37,188 nt of DNA from Priapulus caudatus. Lineage: Eukaryota; Priapulida; Priapulimorpha; Priapulimorphida; Priapulidae. The translations under genes were made by a program, and so were the position numbers. The notes below the pieces were generated by a model. It saw nothing but the letters and a program-made list of their open reading frames with translations. It searched no databases and was not told the DNA's origin. Below, piece after piece: positions 1-8,869 of this stretch (its first letter is position 1; the number at the start of each line of letters is the position of its first letter). Where the stretch lies: positions 1,891 to 39,078 of the forward strand of contig NW_014579236.1 of NCBI RefSeq assembly GCF_000485595.1, read 5' to 3'.

Positions 1-792
1 ACAACAAACGACGCGCTCACATGGCGATGCGCTCACATGGCAATGCGCTCACATGGCGATGCGCTCACATGGCGATGCGCTCACATGGCGATGCGCTCAC
101 ATGGCGATGCGCTCACATTGCGATGCGCTCACATGGCGATGCGCTCACATGACGACACGCTCACATGGCAACGCGCTCACATTGCGATGCGCTCACATTG
201 CGATGCGCTCACATGGCAATGCGCTCACATGGCGATGCGCTCACATGGCGATGCGCTCACATGGCAATGCGCTCACATGACGATGCGCTCACATGGCAAT
301 GCGCTCACATGGCAATGCGCTCACATGGCGATGCGCTCACATGGTGACACGGCGATGTAGCGACGCGCTCACATGGCGACCCAGCGATGTAGCGATGCGC
401 TCACATGGAGACACGGCGATGTAGAGATGCGCTCACATGGAGACACGGCGATGTGGCGATGCGCTCACATGGCGATGTAGAGATGTAGAGATGCGCTCAC
501 ATGGAGACACGGCGATGTGGCGATGCGCTCACATGGAGACACGGCAATGCAGAGATGCGCTCACATGGCGACCCAGCGATGTAGCGATGCGCTCACATGG
601 CGACACGGCGATGTAGAGATGCGCCCACATGACGACACGGCGATGTAGAGATGCGCTCACATGGCGATGTAGCGATGCGCTCACATGGCGATGCGCTCAC
701 ATGACGATGTAGCGATGCGCTCACATGGCAATGCGCTCACATGGCGATGCGCTCACATGGCAATGCGCTCACATGGCGACACGGCGATGTGG
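1..792. repeat. 16-bp minisatellite array
   Basis: The stretch is made of tandem variants of the 16-bp unit GCGATGCGCTCACATG. From about 340 the simple unit gives way to longer composite units containing GGCGATGTAG and GGAGACACGG. Because 16 is not a multiple of 3, three units (48 bp) give a repeating 16-residue peptide in every forward frame. This explains the overlapping open frames here, which are not genes. The same repeat resumes at 2610-2765. Confidence 0.97.
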
Positions 793-793
793 N
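793..793. other. Single N at a sequence join
   Basis: One isolated N separates the minisatellite from unrelated AT-rich sequence. A second isolated N is at 25803. Both lie next to sequence carrying many one-base indels relative to its copies, as expected where an assembly gap was filled with unpolished long reads. This reading is inference. Confidence 0.6.
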
Positions 794-1302
794 TTTTCAT
801 ACTTTTTTCACATTTTGAACGATTTTTTTCTAATCTACTGTACTACTAGGGGTTTTAATATTTTAAAAAAAAATTATGCAAATTAGGTAGGGTTTGGCAA
901 TTATATAGCTTATTATATAGACACAAACAGTCTGTGGTGTCACACTCGTCTGGTTCGTTTTACAAGATTTCATTGACAATATCTTTAATGCAAAATTGGT
1001 ATTTCTTCTCCACCCTGCCGATAAAACGTCTATATTAGAGTAAACATTTACAAAATATGTCGAAACGCAGCATAACCTATTTATTTCAAACTCGATCGCT
1101 ACAAAGCGGGTATAGCGCCATCTACGGTCACAAATTGTGATTCATTTTGATTTATAAATTATTATTGCAATATACAGTTGGCAATCGTTTCTATAATGTA
1201 CGTCGATGGTTGCTCAATTAAAACTGACTTCTTCTTACTCACTCATTTGTGTCCTTTTTTTGTGGTGAGATACAGTGTCATTGACACTTTCATTATAAAG
1301 GA

Positions 1303-2609
1303 CTAGCAAAGTACCCATCCTTCGGACGGTGGGAATTCATGAATGAGTGTATTAGTGTTGTAGCTCACCTAAGGATCAAGGGCTTCTTTGTAAAGTATGT
1401 TTTTGGTCTTTGTGTGCTGTGTGTGAATGTACATCGCCCTGGGTATGCCTACTTGTGAGAGGGCTACATAGAGCATGCCATGGGAGAAGACAGGTGTGGT
1501 CAAGCCCAAGCCTTTGGTAGTGAAAGTCTATGGTAGTGATGCTCACGGGAGCGGGCCTATGCTGTGAATGTAGAGATGCATGGTTTAGCTGAGAAGAAGT
1601 ACTTTGAAGAAGTAAAATAGAATACAAAAGTTTATTTGATGAGATTTACAGGTGATGGACACTAAATTACAGAACTTCATTGTATACAACGTTGGTAGTG
1701 TTGTAACGAGGAATGAAGATATAAAGTCAAACTTGTTATCAACTTGTTGTCTATTGCGAACTTTAATATCTTACACAGTGTAGCCACAACTTTCACAGAG
1801 ACAAAGAACATGCACCTGCGCATACGCGCGTGTGCTCACCTTTGCCCACAGAACCCGAATCCCCTTCCTAGATCTCTGTCCTATCTATTACCCCCCAAGT
1901 AACCGTTCTCACAGACCGCGTCCTACCCCCCATTTCACAATGACCCTCTAATCTGTCTAACCTAACCACGTCTACCATTCTCCCTAATAAATCAATGTAG
2001 CCGCGCATCTTGTTGCGCGACGCTCTGTCTAGCTAGACTATGGCTAAAACAACTACCAGTCTAGCTCCACTGACTAATCCATGTAACACGTACAAAACAG
2101 ATGTTACAGTGTCGTAAACAGAGTCTGATTTCCCTTGAAATTCGTTGTGAGTAGTTTCCAGTTGAAGCTTTATCTCAGCGAAAGATTTAGCACGTAAGAA
2201 GTCAACGTAAAGTTGGCCATGAGAGAAGACGGGTTTTGGGCGGAAAATGCCAAGCTTCTTGAAAGTTTGACCTTGCGCTTTATTGATGGTGATGCAGTAA
2301 GCCAAGCAAATAGGGAACTGGCGGCGTTGAAGTGTAAATGATAGCTTGGCATCGGATGGAGCTAATATTATTCTGGGTATTAATGTTCTTTGTCCACTGC
2401 GAGGGCCGGTGAGTATTTCTCCATCAAGTACGTACGTGTCTGTGAAGTCTATGGATTTTGAGTCTAGTACCATTGCAGAGTCATTCTCGAATATTTAGAT
2501 TTAGTTTTCAGTGATAGTTTCTATGAGTTGTTTGTCAGCAGTTTGGATATGGTTTTCGGGCGCGGAAATTTTATCGCGAACGTGCTTTTTAGTTTCATGT
2601 AATTGCCAC
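1303..2609 (-). mobile_element. Helitron 3' end, truncated
   Basis: Read on the minus strand, a helicase C-terminus (2473-2033) is followed by about 730 bp of non-coding DNA, an imperfect hairpin at 1333-1314 and then CTAG at 1306-1303, followed by T. A hairpin a few bases before a terminal CTAG, with insertion next to T, is the standard Helitron 3' terminus. The 5' part, including the Rep domain and most of the helicase, is missing: the element is cut at 2609, where the minisatellite resumes. Confidence 0.85.
2033..2473 (-). pseudogene. Helitron Pif1-like helicase, C-terminal fragment
   Basis: This 146-codon open frame encodes the last part of a Pif1-family DNA helicase fused to the Rep protein in Helitrons, which unwinds DNA during rolling-circle transposition. 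Visible signatures are the arginine-containing motif RRQFPICLAYCITINKAQGQ near residue 50 (superfamily 1 motif V/VI region), the PVFSHGQLYV segment near residue 80, and the closing YDTVTSVLYV-like stretch. The fragment lacks the Walker A and B motifs and the HUH Rep nuclease, so it cannot act alone. The ATG is simply the first Met in a truncated frame. A frameshifted copy is at 10079-10525. Confidence 0.85.
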
Positions 2610-2765
2610 GCTCACATGGTGACACGGCGATGTAGAGACGCGCTCACATGGTGACGCGGCGATGTAGCGATGCGCTCACATGGCGAAGCGGCGATCCACT
2701 CACATGGCGACGCGGCAATCCGCTCACATGGTGAGGCACCCTTATGGTGACGCGCCCACATGGCG
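2610..2765. repeat. Minisatellite, right part
   Basis: The CGCTCACATGG-type units of 1-792 continue here (for example CGGCGATGTAGAGACGCGCT), decaying toward 2765. With the first block they bracket the Helitron segment, so either the segment lies within one array or the join is an assembly product. Confidence 0.9.
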
Positions 2766-3162
2766 CCGGCTTACAATTAAGCCGTTAAAATATTGTGATT
2801 GAATGGAATTATACACAAATGACTTTTTCTTCGCCGTACAATGTATTGTATTCATCTTAGAAGCATAATTAGATTAGTTCCTAGTTGGGCCTGGGGAAGC
2901 TGAAGTGCGAACCTAGCTACAATAACTATTGCCTTATTTTCTTGCCAATGTGGATAGTTAAGTGCAAATTTTATTTCAGTAGCAGCTAGCATGTGCAACA
3001 ATCCATTCAGTAGCAGTTGTCAATTTTAATTTTACCTCTGTAAGAAAGCAGTGTTTAAAAGCTATAGGAATCCATGCATGTTTTTCTGTAATTAAAACTA
3101 ACAGTCATTAACGCCGGGTACAACATTCAACTACTAGTACTACTTTCTTATCATATTTTCTT
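2766..3162. other. No recognised feature
   Basis: AT-rich sequence without a long open frame, tandem repeat or clear inverted repeat. Confidence 0.5.
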
Positions 3163-3374
3163 TATTCAAGCCGGTACGGGAGATCATTTGCATAATATCT
3201 TCTTTATTCAAGCCGGTACGGGTGATCATTTGCATAATATATTCTAGATACCTAGGCTATAGATCGACACATGTCTTAGCTATACTCTCTGTGAATATTG
3301 AGTTTATTGACGCACGATTACTCAATATATTAGCAAATATATGCGTACCGTCATCTCCCGTACCGGCTTGAATA
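3163..3374. mobile_element. Short inverted-repeat element (MITE), TA-flanked
   Basis: The 22 bp at 3163-3184 (TATTCAAGCCGGTACGGG then AGAT) are the exact reverse complement of 3353-3374. The left arm is repeated with one change at 3205-3226, 42 bp downstream. If the outer TA is the target duplication, the termini are TTCAAGCCGG, as in TA-inserting Tc1/mariner-like MITEs. No coding capacity. Confidence 0.65.
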
Positions 3375-3808
3375 TAGACAATCCCTAAGCAGGCGGACTG
3401 CACCAATATGGCGCTGGTCACGTGACAGTTGTCAGAAACTGGCGACGCTGCGCGCCTGGGTATGAGCCTTCTACTTCTATTCTATTTCTGTTAACGTTAA
3501 TGATTACCGCTCCTGCTCGTAACGGCCGCTAGGGCCTACTCGCTAGAAGTGTATCGGTGTCAGTGTAGCCATCGCTGTCAGTGTAGCGAACGCAGTCAAG
3601 CGTAACATGACGACTGGTATTATACAGGTTATATTTCTGTGGGCTGGATAGTTTTTTTAGATCGGGCGCTAGATGGCGGTAGTGTAAAACTGCGCCGCCA
3701 TAGTGTACGTCATAAACTGTATTTGCACCGAATTAAGTCACAATGAGTTATGTAAGTACAACTACAACTACAAGTACGGTATTTTGTTGCACTAGTAGTA
3801 GTAGTCCA
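3375..3808. other. Non-coding; weak first-exon candidate
   Basis: No long open frame. The stretch contains GGCGCTAGATGGCGG-like and GCGCCGCCAT motifs, and at 3743 an ATGAGTTAT directly followed by a consensus splice donor GTAAGT (3752-3757), then an (ACTAGT)-rich tract. It could be the 5' end of a host gene, but no downstream exon is recognisable, and the downstream DNA is MITE sequence. Confidence 0.2.
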
Positions 3809-4181
3809 ATGATAGGGTCCCTATGTCCCCCAGGGTACTGCCGGAACGTACCCTGGTTACGGTCCGGTATACCGGAACGTACCCTGCACATGGATACCGG
3901 ACCGTACCCTGGTACTAAATACTACTAATACTAGTAATAGTAATACTATCTAATATACCGGACCGTACCTCGCCTACTCCACTAACGAGTCTAGGGAGTT
4001 GCCTACGCCTACTCAATCCCTAACCCTAAACCTAACCCTAACCCTAACGCTAACCCTAACCCGAACCATATCAGCTAGATTATAGTAGATAGGCTAAGTT
4101 ACCACGGTACGTTCCCGTACATACCGGCCCGTACCCAGGGTACGTTCCGGCAGTACCCTGGGGGACATAGACCCTATCAGC
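3809..4181. mobile_element. Telomere-repeat MITE, copy A
   Basis: The left end (GATAGGGTCC, then CCCCCAGGGTACTGCCGG) is inverted at the right end (CCCTGGGGGACATAGACCCT, then ATCAGC). Inside are further inverted blocks of the CCGGTATACCGGAACGTACC type and a degenerate (CCCTAA)n tract at about 4015-4065. It has no coding capacity. Copies B, C and D share the same layout. It is embedded in an ACTAGT microsatellite. Confidence 0.85.
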
Positions 4182-4249
4182 TCTAGTAGTAGTAATATAC
4201 TAATATTACTACTAGTACTACTACTAGTACTAGTACTAGTAGTGGCAGT
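4182..4249. repeat. ACT/AGT microsatellite between two MITEs
   Basis: Interrupted AGT/ACT trinucleotide tract that also borders copy A on the left (3790-3808) and copy B on the right (4602-4632). The simple repeat makes target duplications of copies A and B unreadable. Confidence 0.8.
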
Positions 4250-4601
4250 GCTGATAGGGTCTATGTCCCCCAGGGTATTTGTTTCTTGTATCTTGTATCT
4301 GGTTCCCTCTCTTGTATTTCACAAGGCACCCGAATCAACGAGTGCGGGGTTCATCTAGAAAACAAAGGGATAAACGTCGCCAATAGGGTACGGTCCGGTA
4401 TACCGGAACGTACCCTGGTAACTATCTATCTGATATGGTTAGGGTTTGGGTTAAGGTTAGAGTTAGGGTTAGGGAGTAGGCGTAGGCGACTCCCTAGACT
4501 CGTTAGTGGAGTAGGCGAGGTACAGTCCGGCATATTAGATAGTAGTATTTAGTACCAGGGTACGTTCTGGCAGTACCCTGGGGGACATAGACCCTATCAG
4601 C
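4250..4601. mobile_element. Telomere-repeat MITE, copy B
   Basis: Starts GCTGATAGGGTCTATGTCCC and ends in the inverse, GGGGGACATAGACCCTATCA then GC. The internal telomeric tract is on the G-rich strand (4438-4475), opposite in orientation to copy A. The left terminal block is damaged after CCCAGGGTA: about 100 bp of unrelated sequence sits before the CGGTCCGGTATACCGG block. Confidence 0.85.
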
Positions 4602-5804
4602 AGTACTAGTAGTAGTACTACTACTACTAGTCCAAGCCGACGCAGACCCCAGTAATGCAAATTTTTTTAAAGAAATTTTTTTTTTGGGCCACCAGAAATT
4701 TATTTCTTCTGGCCCAAAATGAAAAGTGGTAGCCCAATTTTCCATTGGTATTTCTACCATGACGTACAATGGTACCGGTACATGACTTTAGGCCCTACAA
4801 ACTTGTCACATTGGACACAAAGCCATATTTGCATGCAGGGTTCAAATTTTGGCTGAAAATCTAGTGGACAGCAGGACCACCAACTTCAGAAAGTCGGTGC
4901 ATGGTCCTGCAAAAAAGTTGGTGGTCCGCTTATTTACTAGCAGTGAGTAACAAAATGGTATATAAAAATAACCATTTGCATTAACAGCATACATGTAACA
5001 TAGAGTTGGTCAAATAATATATTTCAAGCTCTAGGAATGTCGGGGTAGCTTCTGGGAAAGGTATTACTTTCGTTTTTCTCCTCCTCAGTCCTGGATACCC
5101 CCACACATAGATCAATGCTGCCGCACATCCGCAACGTTACAAGTGCCTAGAATCTTGAAGTATATTCAGTTTACATTGCTTCTAGATACCTGACTGAATT
5201 AAAATAGTCCACTTTCTACGTAAAGAAAAGTGACGAATTCAATTAACAGCTTTGATTACGTGCGTGTCAGGTGTCACTGGTCGTGCCCTCACTCACCACG
5301 ATAACCCCTGCAACATATGAACTTATTGTTATGCGGTCATAAAAACACTGGGCTACGCTAGATGCTGCAATCGATTTCTTAGACTGTCACGAGGTTTTGT
5401 TTGTGTGGCGAATCATGATTGGAGGATGTTTTGGATACCCCGTCTACGTTCAGGAATGGAGCGTATTAGACAAGTCTGTCTAAACTGCCGTTGCGATAAC
5501 CGTAGTATTTCAGCGTAATATGAGGGGGAAAAGTGCAGGTCAGGAGGACCGGCAGTTTCGTAGAGGTGGTGATAAATCGAAATCTGAGCACTTGTTTTGC
5601 GCTGTGTTAACGCCGAACAGAAATTGTACTCGCTCAAAGATTTTATTTTGGGCCTGTAATATTTTGTTTTTGGTATTTTTTAATCGTCCAGCAGAGGTTT
5701 TGGTCGCCATTGGCGACTGGGCGACCGGCTGTGTCAAGCACTGGGTTAGGGTTAGGGTTAGGGTCAAACCGTCAAAGTCTGGTACACTTTGTGTATACAT
5801 ATAT
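4602..5804. other. Non-coding stretch with two hairpins and a TTAGGG tract
   Basis: No supportable gene. A hairpin at about 4682-4720 pairs TTTTGGGCC...CCAGAA with TTCTGGCCCAAAA. A 13-bp perfect inverted repeat, GGACCACCAACTT, lies at 4874-4886 and 4915-4927. At about 5745-5764 there are three TTAGGG units directly after an AGCACTGGG sequence that resembles the hAT-like end at 28251. The preceding GGCGACTGGGCGACC (about 5715) is also shared with 28219. Confidence 0.5.
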
Positions 5805-6718
5805 CAGTGCTCGAAATAAGAAAAAAAATGTGGTTGTCCTGCGGACAACCCCCGCATCAAATCGGGTTGTCCGCAACAATTTCTGGTTGTCCCCAAAGAA
5901 TATCGCGCCAATCTCCTATTTTCAATCACATAAGTTAATGATGATCAGAAAAAACACCAAAAACAGTGGCGTAGCCAGGATTTTTTAACAAGGGGACCGC
6001 AAAAACACGCGAACTGGCGCAAATAGTGGATGACTTAATATTTTACTGGCTCCGCGCCGCCTCCCTCTCCCACACCCTATCGGCTTCTCTACTCCTCAGG
6101 CTCTGCAATCCAATGCGAAAAGGCGACATTTTTTGTTCATTGTTCTCTCTGGTCCCAAGATATGTAATTGTTCAGTGGCGAGTTAGGAATTCAAGGAGGG
6201 AGGAAGTGAAAAACAGGCTAAGGGGGGTGGGTATGGGCGGTCCATCCCAGCAAAATTTTAGAAACTTTGCTGGTTTGCTGGTTCAGAATCGAAGTTCACG
6301 CTCTCATAAATCAGAAAACCTGAAATATAACCAGTGTTGGAAATAGCAGCTGCGTCCATATTTTTATATTATTCACGATTTAATTCAGCGATTAAATTTC
6401 TTGCATGACAGCTAGAAAACACTCGGATTGAAGTATGAAACTGAACCTTATGTGCCAGCTAGCCTGGCTACACCAGTTGTTTGGATTGATTGTCAGTTCA
6501 GATGCAAATATTGAAAGCAAAGAGTTATATACACATAAGATTGATTGGGTACCCACGCGTATATATAAGATAGCCGAGTCGGTTTTAGAGTCGGTGTTAG
6601 GGTTAGGGATAGTGTTTCTTGGTTGTCCACCGGGCACAATGTCTCAGACTGGTTAGGTTGTCCGGCGCAAATTCTGGTTGTTCGGACTCAACCGGACAAC
6701 GCTTATTTTCGAGCACTG
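5805..6718. mobile_element. Non-autonomous hAT-like element, 914 bp
   Basis: The ends are inverted: CAGTGCTCGAAATAAG at 5805 and CTTATTTTCGAGCACTG finishing at 6718. Just inside each end is a cluster of GGTTGTCC/GGACAACC motifs (5830-5895 and 6620-6705). CAGTG-type termini plus subterminal repeats are typical of hAT elements. I see no clean 8-bp target duplication because both flanks are TA-rich, and no transposase. A short TTAGGG-like tract lies at about 6597-6610. Confidence 0.75.
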
Positions 6719-6893
6719 TATATTGTATCTCGGGTACATATCTGTAGTACCTGATACGAAAACGACCCCTTGAGCCCCAGTAATGGGTATATTAATTATT
6801 ATATCTATATATATATATATAAGTGTAAGTGTGCACACTGCAGCCAGCCGCGAGAGCAATGGCCGCCGGCAGCGTATGTTGTACATAGGATTT

Positions 6894-8228
6894 CAGGGTT
6901 CTCCCCAGGATGAAATTCAAACAGGGGGAGAGGAGGGGAGGGGAGGGGGAGGGGAGAGGGGAGGGCGAGGGGGCAAACTAGGGGGTCCGGGGGCGTGTAT
7001 TTTTACGGTACCAGTAATTGATGCGTAAAACGCCACCACACCATAGACGATATTTGGAGTTCTTGTATATACTAGCTGAAACCCGCGCTACCGCCGGGCT
7101 TAGTGACTGTGATGATGGAGAGGTTTAGTTGTTGCACATGTTTGTTTTTTATGGCGAGATTCAATGACAAATACATGTGCAATCATGCTTACACGTAACA
7201 CATTAACCATTTGTTTGGCAAGTACACAGTAAAATACACACACCCACACAGAAACGTTTTATTGTATGGCTATGTACTGGTTGATGATACGGACTCCAAA
7301 GTTAGTATATAGATAGATGTGAATGGGTATAACGTAACGTAATATTACGTGCTTCGCATGTTTCCAACTGTGTGGCGACCAGGTAATATTGCGTGGTTGT
7401 GATCGCTTATTTCTACGCATGTTTGCACTCTGTGCGGACGACGTAATATTACGTGCTTGTGATCGGACCGCTTGTGACAGATCGGTGTTCACAACACCCG
7501 TACAGCATTGCAGACTTCCAAAAAAAATCTGATGAAATTCAACTTGTACATCTCATATGGGAAACTATGGCCAAATAGCTACTGAATATTTAATTCATAT
7601 TACATGGTTATTTCTACTTACATTATGGGGCTTACACAAATCTCAGACACCACGGACACAGAACAGAGAGATACACAGAACAACACGAAATTGAAACCTG
7701 TTGAAACAAAACGAAATACAAACAGAACGAAAACAAAACAGCGCCCCCTATTTTCAGGCAAATCTTTACCTTTTTTCTGAAGACCGAACAAACGGTTTTC
7801 AACCGAGTATAGTTTAGAACCCGTCCCGTGTATTCATCGATCTCTTCTGATAAATTTGGCGCTATTGTGATCCAAACTGACGGAGCCTTTCATTAACATA
7901 CATACATACATACATACAACATTCGCCAAATTAATAGTAAGATAAGATAGCGAGTCGGTGTCAGCAGTAGTGTTGTGTTCGGGACAGGTTAACATGTTTG
8001 CCCTTGTGTATTGTCTGCAGTGCATGCGTGGTACGGTAAAAAATACGCGCGTCGGGTGTCCTGGTCCGAATGGAATTCTTTGACGATCGGTTCCCGCGCT
8101 GGCAACTTTTATTGTGGTGGAATTTATCGGGGGAAGGTAATTTAAACGGGGCGCAACGATTGAAACAGGGGGGAGTTTTCCCAAACGGGGCGCGCGCGCC
8201 CCGTTTGCGCAACGTAGGGAGAACCCTG
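6894..8228. mobile_element. CAGGG-ended MITE, copy 1, interrupted by a Helitron
   Basis: Ends are CAGGGTTCTCCC (6894) and GGGAGAACCCTG (8228), flanked by the 5-bp duplication GATTT (6889-6893 and 8229-8233). Removing the Helitron at 7072-7942 leaves about 464 bp that align, inverted, with the intact copy at 13516-13931. A purine-rich G tract (6925-6992) near one end corresponds to the C tract at about 13885-13910 in copy 2. No coding capacity. Confidence 0.88.
7072..7942 (-). mobile_element. Complete non-autonomous Helitron, 871 bp
   Basis: On the minus strand it begins TC (7942-7941, TCTTACTATTAATTTGGCG) and ends with a GC-rich hairpin followed by TTTCAG and CTAG (7075-7072). It sits between A (7071) and T (7943), the Helitron target rule. 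Joining 7071 to 7943 restores the uninterrupted sequence seen at 13784-13808. It contains GTCTTC...AACCGAGTATAG-type sequence shared with 17937-18437 and 20930-21272, and three copies of a GTAATATT-containing motif. There is no Rep or helicase gene, so it would need an autonomous partner. Confidence 0.9.
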
Positions 8229-8869
8229 GATTTGGACGGAATTTACAGGAAACTGTCGCAATTTAATACTAGGTGAAAGAGTGTATAGAATCATTAAGAA
8301 TTTGGTAGTAAATAGATTTCGTATTTATTTAGCATTATATTTTATTGAAATGCTTCAAGTTCAAGTGCCTGTGCTGGTTGCCTCACGCTAGCTGCTGCAC
8401 ATTGACGCTGAGAGGGTCTATGTCCCCCAGGGTACTGCCGGAACGTAGCCTGGGTACCAGAGGTCCCAAGCTGGGAAAATCCAAGAAACGGAGCCAGCAA
8501 TCCAAGAAATGGAGCACTTGTGATAATGGTCCATCGCCGTTTTTTCGCAGTGCGCAAAAACAGGAAAAAAGTTGTGGCGGGCTGCGATATATTGCCATGG
8601 GTCGTCGTCCGTCCGTCCGCCCGTCCGTCTGTCCGTCAACATTTCGCTACGGGTCAACGATAACTCAGGAACCGTTTGGGCCCACATGTTTGAAATTGGG
8701 TAATAGTTGTTACTTCTATGCTCCCATAATTAAACTCCTATTTTGAAGTACGCCAGTCGACGTACTTTCGAGCCACGGCAATTTTTGGCAAAAATGGGAA
8801 TTGCCATTAGTCGGCTTCCATGTTCAAGCGGATTTTGCTCATTTTTGGTCTGTGAATGAATAAGAGGCT
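8229..8869. other. Non-coding; MITE end fragment and CCGT microsatellite
   Basis: At 8404-8450 lies a solo terminal block of the telomere-repeat MITE (GCTGAGAGGGTCTATGTCCC onward). At about 8605-8637 there is a (CCGT)n tract. The stretch around 8316-8378 (GATTTCGTATTTATTT onward) recurs at about 14255-14302, also next to that MITE family. Open frames through here overlap each other on both strands and look fortuitous. Confidence 0.6.

Larger units (their letters stand above)
846..2609. repeat. Copy 1 of a 1.76-kb duplicated segment
   Basis: This block, starting CTAGGGGTTTT and ending at TCATGTAATTGCC, recurs in the same orientation at 8870-10678. The copies align end to end but differ by many single-base insertions and deletions, often in short homopolymers. 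The block includes about 455 bp beyond the Helitron 3' terminus (846-1302), then the Helitron 3' non-coding region and the end of its helicase gene. Shared flanking sequence on both copies means the unit duplicated is larger than the Helitron end itself. Confidence 0.9.

Noticed and set aside
37-360. Open frames encoding a repeating peptide
   Set aside because: They come from the 16-bp minisatellite being open in all forward frames; there is no gene-like composition or splice context.
1-792. CRISPR-like regular repeats
   Set aside because: Units are contiguous 16-bp tandem repeats without unique spacers, and the sequence is eukaryotic.
5413-6346. Several 70-106 codon frames on both strands
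   Set aside because: They overlap one another, cross the border of the hAT-like element and show no domain or compositional signal.
7338-7455. An integrated single-stranded DNA virus origin
   Set aside because: The TAATATTAC core lacks the stem-loop and any Rep gene, and it lies inside a well-bounded Helitron.
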